Below, in pieces: positions 16,039 through 23,773 of a stretch of DNA of 37,309 nucleotides. A program made the translations under genes and the position numbers. Location: assembly GCA_027315135.1 (NCBI GenBank), contig DAHUYR010000028.1, positions 1 to 37,309 on the forward strand, written 5' to 3'. Below the pieces are notes generated by a model that saw nothing but the letters and a program-made list of their open reading frames with translations, was not told the DNA's origin and ran no database searches. Source of the DNA: Microcaldota archaeon. Its GTDB lineage: Archaea; Micrarchaeota; Micrarchaeia; Micrarchaeales; CABMGC01. Position 1 is the stretch's first letter. Every line of letters begins with the position of its first letter.

Positions 16039-16222
16039 TTAATCACAAAATTAGTTGCGGAGCGGTATTATTCGTCGTGTAACTGCAAGTAACCATGTAG
16101 CTCGTAAGGCTCTTTTGGCTTTTCCACAGACGAAATATTAAGTATCAAACTTACACCGCTTTAATGCAACTTTATTCTAAATGTTTATATAATAAAAAGG
16201 TTATAAATGCTTTGGTGGCCAT

Positions 16223-16669
16223 GTGCACAGGTATGTGAAAGGGGCTAGAAGCGAGCGGGAACTGCTCAACAAGCTCTATGATATAGGTTATTCGGTTATG
16301 AGAAGCGCAGGCTCTGGAGTTAATGCCCTTGGACCTGACATAATTGCAATAAAGGACAAGGTCTGCCTATCGTTTGAGTGCAAGGCATGGGATCGTGGCA
16401 GCTTGTCACTGGACGAAGACCAGTTCGTCAAATTACTCGAATGGGAGAGCAATACAGCCTTTCCCACATATGTCGCGTGGCGCATGAACAACAAGGGCTG
16501 GTACTTCGTTAAGCTCTCGGAATTCACAAAAGGAAAGGTAAACTACAACGTGACCATGAGAAAGGTGCTTGAGATAAACAGAGTAATAGACGATATCCTA
16601 AAGGAGCATCTGCCTGCCACAGCTGCAATCGAGATTCCGCAACAGTTTACGCAAAATCTGCAGCTATAG
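16223..16669 (+). CDS. hjc: Holliday junction resolvase Hjc
   Basis: Hjc cuts four-way DNA junctions formed in recombination. The 148-residue protein shows the archaeal resolvase fold: KGARSERELLNKLYDIGYSVMRSAGSG at the N-terminus, with an acidic ligand near E11/E13, GPDII (D39) and FECKAW (E52, K54), a PD-(D/E)xK-type site. The start is a GTG preceded by GGTGG, with TATA-like TTTATATA about 30 bp upstream. An ATG two bases earlier is out of frame. The C-terminal tail (ATAAIEIPQQFTQNLQL) is long, and its last 23 bp overlap the 3' end of the convergent membrane-protein gene. It is divergent from the TOPRIM-dnaG pair. Confidence 0.95.
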   Translation: MHRYVKGARSERELLNKLYDIGYSVMRSAGSGVNALGPDIIAIKDKVCLSFECKAWDRGSLSLDEDQFVKLLEWESNTAFPTYVAWRMNNKGWYFVKLSEFTKGKVNYNVTMRKVLEINRVIDDILKEHLPATAAIEIPQQFTQNLQL

Positions 16670-17225
16670 GGCATGCCTTCATGTATGAAGAATCGCCGTA
16701 TATGTACATGTGCTGTGGCTGTATCATAGTAGTATTGCCAAGGCTGTAATTTAGGAATATGCTTGTCTCGTTAAGCGCCTTTCCTATGCAGTATGAAGCA
16801 TTTGTCGTTATCGGAGTTACCTGGTTTCCAAGGCCGGTAGATGAATAAGTGCACGAGGTCTGGTTTATAAGATAGAAGTCTATTGTGCTTGGAAGTCTTG
16901 TATGTGACACTATCTGTATGATAGAGGAGAAGCACTGGCTCTCATTGATGAACTGTCCCTCTGTCAGATACGTCGCTGCTATGCTTACCCTATTTGCATT
17001 GTTGAAGTTCTGCTTGAAGGTTGAGAATGGGACGTTGGCATTTGACTGCGTAGAGCTTGAGTATAGTATTATTGCTATCACTACAAGGATGCCGATTACC
17101 GCAGCTGCGTAAAGCATTTTGCTGCTCTGCTTCTTTGATTCCTGTTTGCGTGGTGGCACTTGGCTAACTGTTTTCTTCACGGTTGCTTTTTCCTTCTTAG
17201 CGTTCTGCTCTTTCTTTGTTGCCAT
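16647..17225 (-). CDS. Single-pass membrane protein with exterior cysteine-bearing domain
   Basis: This 192-residue protein has a Lys-rich cytoplasmic head (1-36), one membrane helix (about 37-55, MLYAAAVIGILVVIAIILY) and an exterior domain of about 135 residues with four cysteines and several N-x-S/T sites. I do not know the family. The exterior domain resembles the C-terminal domain of the next gene upstream: both begin with F-x-x-x-N(A)-x-x-V soon after a membrane helix and end in similar segments (YMKACPIA against FLNQCIPA). The two are 4 bp apart and are probably co-transcribed. A surface or envelope role beside the S-layer is inferred. Confidence 0.65.
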   Translation of the reverse strand: MATKKEQNAKKEKATVKKTVSQVPPRKQESKKQSSKMLYAAAVIGILVVIAIILYSSSTQSNANVPFSTFKQNFNNANRVSIAATYLTEGQFINESQCFSSIIQIVSHTRLPSTIDFYLINQTSCTYSSTGLGNQVTPITTNASYCIGKALNETSIFLNYSLGNTTMIQPQHMYIYGDSSYMKACPIAADFA

Positions 17226-17229
17226 TGTA

Positions 17230-19287
17230 TCAGCCTATTAGTTGTGCAGGTATGCACTGATTCAGGAACTGGCTGCCTCCTGATACGTATAGTACGGAAC
17301 CGTAGAATGAATAGGTCTTTACCGATGCTGAGTTGCTGTTTGATAGCACTATTACTGGGTCAGAATTTGCAGCCGCGTGATCCAAACATGACGACTCGTT
17401 TCCAACGAAGCCGTTTACAGTGCATAATCCCGTTGATGAGATGTTTATTATCGATATCTGCATTGTGTTAGAAGCGAGTTTTGCTGATATCTCCTTTGAG
17501 CAGTTGGCTATTCCTGCTGATGCGCCGTTGTTTATTAGATATACCGTCTTTGCATTCTGCAATGAGGCTGCAAAGGAGCTTACAGGAGCGAAGGAGCTTG
17601 CCTGGACTGCAGAGTAGTAAGTTACAGCTATGTAGAGTATCAGAAGCAGAACGGCAGCTATGAATACGTTGCGCCAGTTCTTCCTTGCTTCTGGCTTCGA
17701 GCGTATGTGATGCTTATTTTCCATGCGCTTGTAGAATATGAATAATATTGCAAAGAGCACTATGCCCATTATAAGTGAGATTAGGGCTGCGTATGCAGGT
17801 GCCATTGCAACCTTTGCAGCATATGGAGCAGATGTTCCTGCTGCTATCGACGTCACTATCCCGGAATCAAACGCTCTTGTAATCCCTGGGAGAATAGGGG
17901 CTGCAGGAGCCATTGCCTGAAGGCTCTGGTTTATCGACTGCAACTGAGCATATGTCGCCTTTGTGTTGCTTATCTTTGAATTTACCTGATTATTTATATT
18001 GTATTCTGAGAACGCCAATGCAGAGAGCTGGGAAGGCGGTGATTGGGAATCGAGCTGGTATTCTAGTATGAGCTGTGTATTGGAACCGGAGAGCTCTTTT
18101 ATCGATGAATAAGTGGCATTTATCGTCTTATACTGGCTTGACAGAGTAGCCATCTGCAATGCCATGCTCCTGTTGTAAGATGTCAGATTTAGGTTTACAT
18201 AATTTGATGAGAGGTTTGCATAGCTTCTTTGCATAGCTGACAACGCATTTGTGAAGGTCGTATTTGAGATGTGCGATGAGAGGGTTACGGAATTGTTGAC
18301 AAGCTTGCCATAGCCGAACAGAGTGGTGTTTAGCATTCGCGCATATACCATAGACTTCTGCTTGTACAGTATAGGCTTGTAGAATGAATAGTCGTTTGCG
18401 CTAAGGTTCGCTGATATAGTCATTACAGCTGTTCTTGATATCGGAAGTGATGCTACTTTAGATAGGGTGGCACTTATACTGTTAAGTGCAGAGTAATTAT
18501 AGGTAGTAGCTTCGCAGAATCCTACTGCATTGCAGTACCAAGGACCGCTTGATGAAAGATTTGTACTTATCCCGACATGCGGAGTGTTGCACAGTGTAAA
18601 TGATGATGCAGTAAGGTTCTTTGTAGGAGGGAAGATTGGATTCTGCCATATCTTATGCGTTATGCTGCTTATGTAGTTGAAGACGTTGTTCATGTTGGTT
18701 ACGCTGGACTGCGCGTTGCTTGCGTTCATGTACTCTGTAGACGAATAAAAAGCGGCATAATCAGATGTTAGGTTAGTATATTGCGCCTCGAATTGCATTA
18801 TACCCTGACCGAATGGGCCTAGTGGACCTCCTGTACCTGAAAGCACCTTCTTACACACAGGTATTGTTGAGCATGATGCGCAGTAGTTGGCAGCTGTGCA
18901 GGTGTCTGATCCTGTTGCGCCTGAAAGACCGGTTTCGGCTGCACAGTCGGTTATTGAACTGGCAGAAGATGCCTCATAATTCTTCATCTGCGCATATGCC
19001 TGCTGCAGATATGGAGATTGCAATGCATTAGTGGTGATGTAATTGCCTGCGATAGCATATGCATCTGAGCTGCTGAAGACAAGCGTGCCGTTCGTGTTGT
19101 TTGTCAGCAGATACGGATTCCCATGAAGGTAAAGCAACGTGTAGTTGTTCCCGTTTAGCTGCAGCTGCACAGGCGTCAGAGCGCCTGTTATTGATGATGA
19201 GATATTGTATTTTGCAAGCACTGAAGAGTAAGAGGCAGCGCTTACAGATGCTGCTAACAGAGCTAGAACCAACACATATTTGAGCAT
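17230..19287 (-). CDS. Large surface protein with signal peptide, two membrane helices and a C-terminal exterior domain
   Basis: A reading from 19356 is possible, but the ATG at 19287 follows an AGGGGAC ribosome site and begins a clean signal peptide (MLKYVLVLALLAASVSA), giving 685 residues. The exterior N-terminal part (about 20-500) is Ser/Thr/Asn-rich with helical stretches and a cysteine cluster (CTAANYCASCSTIPVCKK). Two membrane helices follow (about 515-540 and 560-580, ALISLIMGIVLFAILFIFY and NVFIAAVLLLILYIAV) with a basic loop between them. A second exterior domain comes after, related to the 192-residue protein downstream. No known family is recognised. A TATA-like TTTAAATA lies near 19323-19330. 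Its position next to the S-layer gene suggests an envelope function. Confidence 0.65.
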   Translation of the reverse strand: MLKYVLVLALLAASVSAASYSSVLAKYNISSSITGALTPVQLQLNGNNYTLLYLHGNPYLLTNNTNGTLVFSSSDAYAIAGNYITTNALQSPYLQQAYAQMKNYEASSASSITDCAAETGLSGATGSDTCTAANYCASCSTIPVCKKVLSGTGGPLGPFGQGIMQFEAQYTNLTSDYAAFYSSTEYMNASNAQSSVTNMNNVFNYISSITHKIWQNPIFPPTKNLTASSFTLCNTPHVGISTNLSSSGPWYCNAVGFCEATTYNYSALNSISATLSKVASLPISRTAVMTISANLSANDYSFYKPILYKQKSMVYARMLNTTLFGYGKLVNNSVTLSSHISNTTFTNALSAMQRSYANLSSNYVNLNLTSYNRSMALQMATLSSQYKTINATYSSIKELSGSNTQLILEYQLDSQSPPSQLSALAFSEYNINNQVNSKISNTKATYAQLQSINQSLQAMAPAAPILPGITRAFDSGIVTSIAAGTSAPYAAKVAMAPAYAALISLIMGIVLFAILFIFYKRMENKHHIRSKPEARKNWRNVFIAAVLLLILYIAVTYYSAVQASSFAPVSSFAASLQNAKTVYLINNGASAGIANCSKEISAKLASNTMQISIINISSTGLCTVNGFVGNESSCLDHAAANSDPVIVLSNSNSASVKTYSFYGSVLYVSGGSQFLNQCIPAQLIG

Positions 19288-19365
19288 AATGTCCCCTTGA
19301 AATGCTTTTAATAAGCAATGAATATTTAAATACCTATTCCCGAAGTTAGGCGACATATGCTACCC

Positions 19366-19499
19366 GTCCTGATAAGAGATATGTTGGAGAATATGCTTTT
19401 GCAGAATTAAAGAGGACGTTTTTAGAAGACTAGTCCTGATAAGAAACATATTGGAAGGTATGCTTTTGAAGAATTTCAGAAGATATTTCCAGAAAAGGT
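19366..19499. repeat. Imperfect 67-bp tandem duplication
   Basis: The two units start at 19366 and 19433 with the same GTCCTGATAAGA and stay alike for most of their length (both contain TATGCTTTTG). On the plus strand each encodes a similar short peptide: DKRYVGEYAFAELKRTFLED then stop, and DKKHIGRYAFEEFQKIFPEK then V and stop. The period is not a multiple of three, so the peptides are in different frames. This may be the relic of a duplicated gene end. No start codon leads into either unit. Confidence 0.55.
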
Positions 19500-19546
19500 T
19501 TAGAAAAAGAATCCTTGAGTTCCGATGCTTTAGAAATAGAAGTTTA

Positions 19547-19587
19547 ATATAAAAACAAAAAGAGCATGGGGCCAAATGGCCCCATGC
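19547..19587 (-). terminator. Strong terminator of the S-layer gene
   Basis: A 10-bp perfect stem, GCATGGGGCC / GGCCCCATGC with a 4-nt loop, lies 14 bp beyond the S-layer stop. On the minus strand it is followed by CTCTTTTTGTTTTTATA. This is the classic hairpin plus T-run layout and suits a very highly expressed gene. Confidence 0.75.
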
Positions 19588-19601
19588 TTACATTAAACGC
19601 T

Positions 19602-22568
19602 TTACGCGCTGCTTGCAGACAGAAGCTGCTGTATGAACTGGTTTCCTGCCTGTACCGTCTCGTTTGCAGTGTATCCAGCTACCAGTATTCTGCTACCACC
19701 GAAGGCCTGTACTACTACAGATCCTGGACCGAACGATGTGTTCAGTGATGGGTTCTGTGCGAATACCTGTGCAGCCACTGAGTTGACGTACTTTGATCCT
19801 ACGACTATCAGTGTGGATGCGCTGTTTGCGTTGCTGTCTACTACTGCCAGAGGCGTTGTTGCAGTGTTCAGCTTCACAGGAGTTACTGCCTGTGTTACTG
19901 AAGGCGTTGCAGTCAGGTTAGATACACCTGATACTGTGCAGTTGCCCGCTGAGGCTCCTACTGCGCAGCTTGCTGTAACGTTTTCCACTGTTACGTTTGC
20001 CAATCCTGGTACAGACTGCCCTATCTTTATTGGGCCTACCACATGAGTTGTGGCGTTAGCTACAGTAGCGTTTGATGCTGAGGCTATAAACTCCAGCATT
20101 CCAACTGCCTTTGCAAAGTTGACTGTTACGCTTGTAGGCGATATTGTCTGCACTACGCTTCCACGCTCTGTTACGAAGCCCTGGTTCACGTTCATTGCGT
20201 CTGTTTGTGTTGAGACGTATGTCATGTTGTTCTTCGCTCCACCAGTAAAGGATGGAGAGGTTAGCGTTGCTGAGTCGTTCAGCTGGAAGAGTGGGTTTGC
20301 ATTGACTCCTCCTGTGCTGTTGTAGATACCAAAGTTCAGCTGGTCCTGTGCAGCAGTGTTTGTTGGTACAGCTACCTCATTCATTGAGAAGTAACCATAC
20401 TGCGAAACGGCTGAGCTGACTGCCGGGTTCGACATTGTCAACTGGAAGGTTGACGTTGGCTGGCCATTCTGCTGGTTGTAGATCACAGAGTTTCCTGATG
20501 CGCCTGCTACACTATAGTAGACCTTTCCTGACTGTGGACCATAGAGTATGTCTCCATTGCCCCCGTTTGTCAGAGAGCCCAATTCCACTGTGTTTGCAGC
20601 GTTGGCAGTCATATAGGTATTCACATTTGCTGTTATTGCTCCAGGAAGTGCTCTGCTTAGCTTTACTGCAGTTACGTTGTATAGTGCAGTTGTCAGAGCT
20701 ACAGACGTTGGAGTCGAACCTGATGATGTGAACTGTGCCTGCTCAGTTATTGGCGATGCTCCTACTGTGCTTACCCCTGTTATAGGATAACCAGATACTG
20801 TCAGTATCAGAGGGTTTGCTGATGACACAAAGTTGCCGTTAGGGTATGTCAATACAACATTTCCGCTGTCTGCCTGACCATATTCGGTTACTGCGTTTGC
20901 AGTTATGCCTGCTCCGCTTGTTGCAAGCTGGTATGGCGTTAGGTCATACATCACTGAGGAACTTGTCTGGCCTGCGTAGCTGAATGCGCCAGGTATTGAG
21001 CTCGTTACTGTGAGCACCTGTGCAGGTTCAGTTACATTTGTTGGGCCAAAGGTTGCCTGTGCGCCAAGGTTCTGGTACTGTACTGAGCCTTGGTATGAGC
21101 TTGCTGCAGTTACAGGGTCGTAGTTCGATGTGCCCAGCGTGCTGCCGACGAATGTCAGCTTATACTCTGATGGGTTCTGTATGTACGAGAACGACTGGCC
21201 TGCATTTAGGTTCGTTGGCGTAGTGTTGTATATCACTATGCTCTTAAGAGCCACAGCTGCATTTGAGTTTCCTCCTGATGCTGTTGTGTTTGTCCAGAGC
21301 AGTTCTGTGTACCATCCTGGGTCATTTGTCTGGTTGAATACATGGCCGCTTGTTACATTCATTATGTTTGAATAAGCCTGTATCTTTGCCCACTTCTGGT
21401 ATGCATACAATCCTGCAAAGGTCTGGTTAACCTCAAGGTACAGCGTCTGGCCTGAAACGTTGAACTTAGTTATGTTCGCGTTTCCTGGAGAGATTGCTGT
21501 CTCGTTTGTCAGCTTACCATTTGTGTATACTGCTACTGAAGCAGGAGATACTCCATTGGTGTTAGGCTGACCGAGGTCCTGAAGAACCACTGTGAATGGA
21601 CCTGAAGTCATGTTCTGACCCACGTATAGTGTAGTCAGTGGCGTTATTGAGGCTGCAAGCTTCAGCTTTCCTCCTGCAAGTTCTGTTGAAGAGGTTACTG
21701 ATGTTGTCTTTCCTGCGCCTGTTGCCTGCAATATTGTCCAGCTCTTACCCAAAAGCTTTATTGGGGTGTTTATTTGTATGCTGTTTGAGCTTGTTCTGTT
21801 CTGTATAGGTGTGTTGAACACTACCTGATATGCCCCACCTGCGCTGAGCAATTGGACCTGGTGTACAGAGTTCTGCTGGTCGTATACAGGGAATCCTGTT
21901 ACCCAGAGTGACTCTGATTCGCCATTTCCTCCCCAGTTGTTTAGGAGCGAAGGCAGATTTGCGTTCGTTACCTGAAGTATGTTATCATATGTGCTGGAAG
22001 TGAATCCTGAGAATGATACTCCTCCGCCATTGTTGGTTGCTGTTACTGTTGAGAATGGCACATATCCTGCAGCAAAATATGGGCTTGCTGCTGGAGACGC
22101 TGTTATTGAGCTAGTCTCCTGGAATGCATACTGGTTGCCAGTCTGCAGTGTCTTTGTGTTTGACAAAGTGTTGAGTGAGACTCCTCTGTTCAGTACAGAA
22201 CCTATGAGTGCTGAGAATACATAGGAGCTGCTTGAAGAAGCTAGTCCTGATTCACCCAGATACACCTGCTGGTTTGTCAGCGTGCAAGTTGGGGTTGATA
22301 TTACGCACTTCAGATTTGAGGTGCCACCAACTGTAGCTGTAACGTTCGTTGACGTGAACGCAAGGTTGCCGATTACGGCTGCTATGTTTGCTGCTACCAC
22401 TCCGTCGCTTGGGGCTGCAGATGATCCCACAACTATCTGAACAACAGGTTGACCCTGGCTGTTTATGATAGGTATGTTACCAAATGTTACTCCCTGCCCT
22501 GCAAATGCAAGACCGACGAGTACGCTTGCCGCAACAGCGGCTATTCTCTTAGCTTTTAGAGATTTCAT
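19602..22568 (-). CDS. S-layer protein
   Basis: The surface-lattice protein has 988 residues. A signal peptide (about 1-23, KSLKAKRIAAVAASVLVGLA) is followed by VVQIVVGSSAAPSDGVVAANIAAVIG, the typical N-terminal S-layer segment of archaeal lattice proteins. A long Ser/Thr/Asn/Gly-rich beta-type body with many N-x-S/T sites comes next. The C-terminal domain (LIVVGSKYVNSVAAQVF, SRILVAGYTANETVQAGNQF) is also like archaeal S-layer C-terminal modules, and there is no membrane anchor. The signals fit high expression: TATA box near 22614-22621, a GTGGT ribosome site and a strong terminator. The codon choice is more uniform than in neighbours. Confidence 0.9.
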   Translation of the reverse strand: MKSLKAKRIAAVAASVLVGLAFAGQGVTFGNIPIINSQGQPVVQIVVGSSAAPSDGVVAANIAAVIGNLAFTSTNVTATVGGTSNLKCVISTPTCTLTNQQVYLGESGLASSSSSYVFSALIGSVLNRGVSLNTLSNTKTLQTGNQYAFQETSSITASPAASPYFAAGYVPFSTVTATNNGGGVSFSGFTSSTYDNILQVTNANLPSLLNNWGGNGESESLWVTGFPVYDQQNSVHQVQLLSAGGAYQVVFNTPIQNRTSSNSIQINTPIKLLGKSWTILQATGAGKTTSVTSSTELAGGKLKLAASITPLTTLYVGQNMTSGPFTVVLQDLGQPNTNGVSPASVAVYTNGKLTNETAISPGNANITKFNVSGQTLYLEVNQTFAGLYAYQKWAKIQAYSNIMNVTSGHVFNQTNDPGWYTELLWTNTTASGGNSNAAVALKSIVIYNTTPTNLNAGQSFSYIQNPSEYKLTFVGSTLGTSNYDPVTAASSYQGSVQYQNLGAQATFGPTNVTEPAQVLTVTSSIPGAFSYAGQTSSSVMYDLTPYQLATSGAGITANAVTEYGQADSGNVVLTYPNGNFVSSANPLILTVSGYPITGVSTVGASPITEQAQFTSSGSTPTSVALTTALYNVTAVKLSRALPGAITANVNTYMTANAANTVELGSLTNGGNGDILYGPQSGKVYYSVAGASGNSVIYNQQNGQPTSTFQLTMSNPAVSSAVSQYGYFSMNEVAVPTNTAAQDQLNFGIYNSTGGVNANPLFQLNDSATLTSPSFTGGAKNNMTYVSTQTDAMNVNQGFVTERGSVVQTISPTSVTVNFAKAVGMLEFIASASNATVANATTHVVGPIKIGQSVPGLANVTVENVTASCAVGASAGNCTVSGVSNLTATPSVTQAVTPVKLNTATTPLAVVDSNANSASTLIVVGSKYVNSVAAQVFAQNPSLNTSFGPGSVVVQAFGGSRILVAGYTANETVQAGNQFIQQLLSASSA

Positions 22569-22613
22569 TCTACCACACTTTTAATATTTTCGAGATGTAT
22601 GTCATGTGCAAGG

Positions 22614-22621
22614 TATTTAAA
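22614..22621 (-). promoter_or_regulatory. TATA box of the S-layer gene
   Basis: TTTAAATA on the minus strand, preceded by CCC, lies about 46 bp before the ATG at 22568. This predicts a leader of about 20 nt containing the GTGGT ribosome site. Confidence 0.5.
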
Positions 22622-22836
22622 GGGTATAGCTTTTCTTAAAGTTTAATTTGCATATTCCTCATTATACTTCGTCATATGTGATACCCCGTTTCTTTTATAG
22701 GCGAATTTTTGGTTGTTTTTAGGCAGTTTGACGTCGACATATAGGAGTGCTGCAATCATGCGTTTTATGCTATAGTCATAAGGTCTGCCTTGCCTTTTGA
22801 GTTGCTTATACGTCTCATGACGGACATTTAAAGCTT

Positions 22837-22990
22837 ATGTGTGCAGAATTAGGAGGCCCAACGCATACGGAATATGCTCATGCATGCAGAATTAGGCACA
22901 TCAGTACAGGATTAGGTCATGTGCGCAGAATTAGGTCCATGCATGCAGATTCAGGCCCGTGTATGCAGAATCAGGCCGGTACATGCAGGG
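22837..22990 (+). repeat. Array of about eight 20-bp imperfect tandem repeats
   Basis: The unit is about ATGCATGCAGAATTAGGCCC. Units starting at 22919, 22939, 22959 and 22979 keep an exact 20-bp period; others start at 22837, about 22857 (decayed), 22880 and about 22900. There are no spacers, so it is not CRISPR. It lies between the divergent S-layer and NAC genes, just upstream of the NAC promoter. A TATA-like ATTTAAAG at 22826-22833 could even place the array in a transcribed leader. Confidence 0.75.
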
Positions 22991-23000
22991 AACGCGTGTT

Positions 23001-23037
23001 AATTATATAGTATATAGTATATACTGTTTGGAGGTTA
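23001..23037 (+). promoter_or_regulatory. Promoter region and ribosome site of the NAC gene
   Basis: AATTATATAGTATATAG at 23001-23017 is TATA-like. GGAGGTTA at 23030-23037 is a near-perfect Shine-Dalgarno sequence just before the ATG at 23040; it fixes that start over longer in-frame readings that would run through the repeat array. Confidence 0.55.
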
Positions 23038-23039
23038 GC

Positions 23040-23387
23040 ATGATTCCAAATATAGATCCTAGGCAGCTGAAGAAGGTAATGGACCGGATGGGAATAAAGA
23101 GCGAAAGCATAGAGGCTTCAAGAGTAGTGATAGAGACAAGAGACAAGGATATTGTGATAGAGAATCCTGAAGTAGTATCAATTAATGCGCAGGGCAATAC
23201 AAGCTTCCAGATCAGCGGCGAGGTAACCGAGGTGGATAAAGCAAAGGTAGAGATAGACGATGAGGATGTGAAGCTAGTAATGGAGAAATCGGGAACTGCA
23301 GACAGTGCGGCTGCAAGGGAGGCACTTGAAGAGTCGAATGGCAATATAGCAGAAGCGATACTTAAACTCAAGGAAGAAGCAGTTTAG
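23040..23387 (+). CDS. nac: Archaeal nascent polypeptide-associated complex protein (aNAC)
   Basis: aNAC binds ribosomes and meets new chains as they emerge. The 115-residue protein begins MIPNIDPRQLKKVMDRMGI and then has the NAC beta-barrel domain (about 20-70) with VVIETRDKDIVIENPEVVSI and SFQISGEV. The C-terminal UBA domain (about 78-115) carries AAREALEESNGNIAEAILKL. These are the normal archaeal length and domain order; the protein forms homodimers in archaea. It is a single gene, convergent with the DUF424 gene. The ribosome site GGAGGTTA is unusually strong for this window. Confidence 0.95.
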   Translation: MIPNIDPRQLKKVMDRMGIKSESIEASRVVIETRDKDIVIENPEVVSINAQGNTSFQISGEVTEVDKAKVEIDDEDVKLVMEKSGTADSAAAREALEESNGNIAEAILKLKEEAV

Positions 23388-23427
23388 TAATGAGAGTAGC
23401 TTAGTAACGTTCGGCAGCAGGAGTCCA

Positions 23428-23459
23428 AACCTGTCCAAACATGTTCAAGCAAACAGGTT
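23428..23459. terminator. Inverted repeat between convergent NAC and DUF424 genes
   Basis: A 7-bp inverted repeat (AACCTGT / ACAGGTT) spans the gap between the two convergent genes, reaching the DUF424 stop. It may serve as a shared 3' end signal, but no long T run is attached. Confidence 0.25.
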
Positions 23460-23764
23460 CAGGCTATTGAGAATATTTGCAGCATCTCCACGTCTTTGAC
23501 TTTCATTACCTGCTCCTTTAGCGCGATGCCCTTGTCTATGGCTATTTTTACAGACCTCTTTCCCACTATGTTTGCAGAGTATATGTCTGAATCAAGATCT
23601 TCTGCAGCCTCTTCCTCTGTAACAAGGGAGCCTTTGTAGAAATTTGCATGCGTCTTCAGATCTATGACACGCTTGCCTTCCTCTATGACCTTGCCGAGCA
23701 GCTCCTCATCGCACATCGCTATTACCTCTCCATGATCGCTGCTATGTTTTTTTAAGTATATCAT
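23459..23764 (-). CDS. DUF424 family protein
   Basis: This 101-residue protein matches the archaeal DUF424 family: MIYLKKHSS, the signature CDEELLGKVIEEG (18-30), FYKGSLVTEEEA and SANIVGKRSVKIAIDKG. The family is widespread in archaea and has no settled function. The protein is soluble and mixed alpha/beta. It lies 9 bp after the stop of the membrane glycosyltransferase gene and is probably co-transcribed with it, though the link may be only positional. Confidence 0.88.
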   Translation of the reverse strand: MIYLKKHSSDHGEVIAMCDEELLGKVIEEGKRVIDLKTHANFYKGSLVTEEEAAEDLDSDIYSANIVGKRSVKIAIDKGIALKEQVMKVKDVEMLQIFSIA

Positions 23765-23773
23765 GCGATGGCC

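Noticed and set aside
22837-22990. CRISPR array
   Set aside because: The repeats are only 20 bp, imperfect and head-to-tail, with no unique spacers, and no cas genes are in the window.
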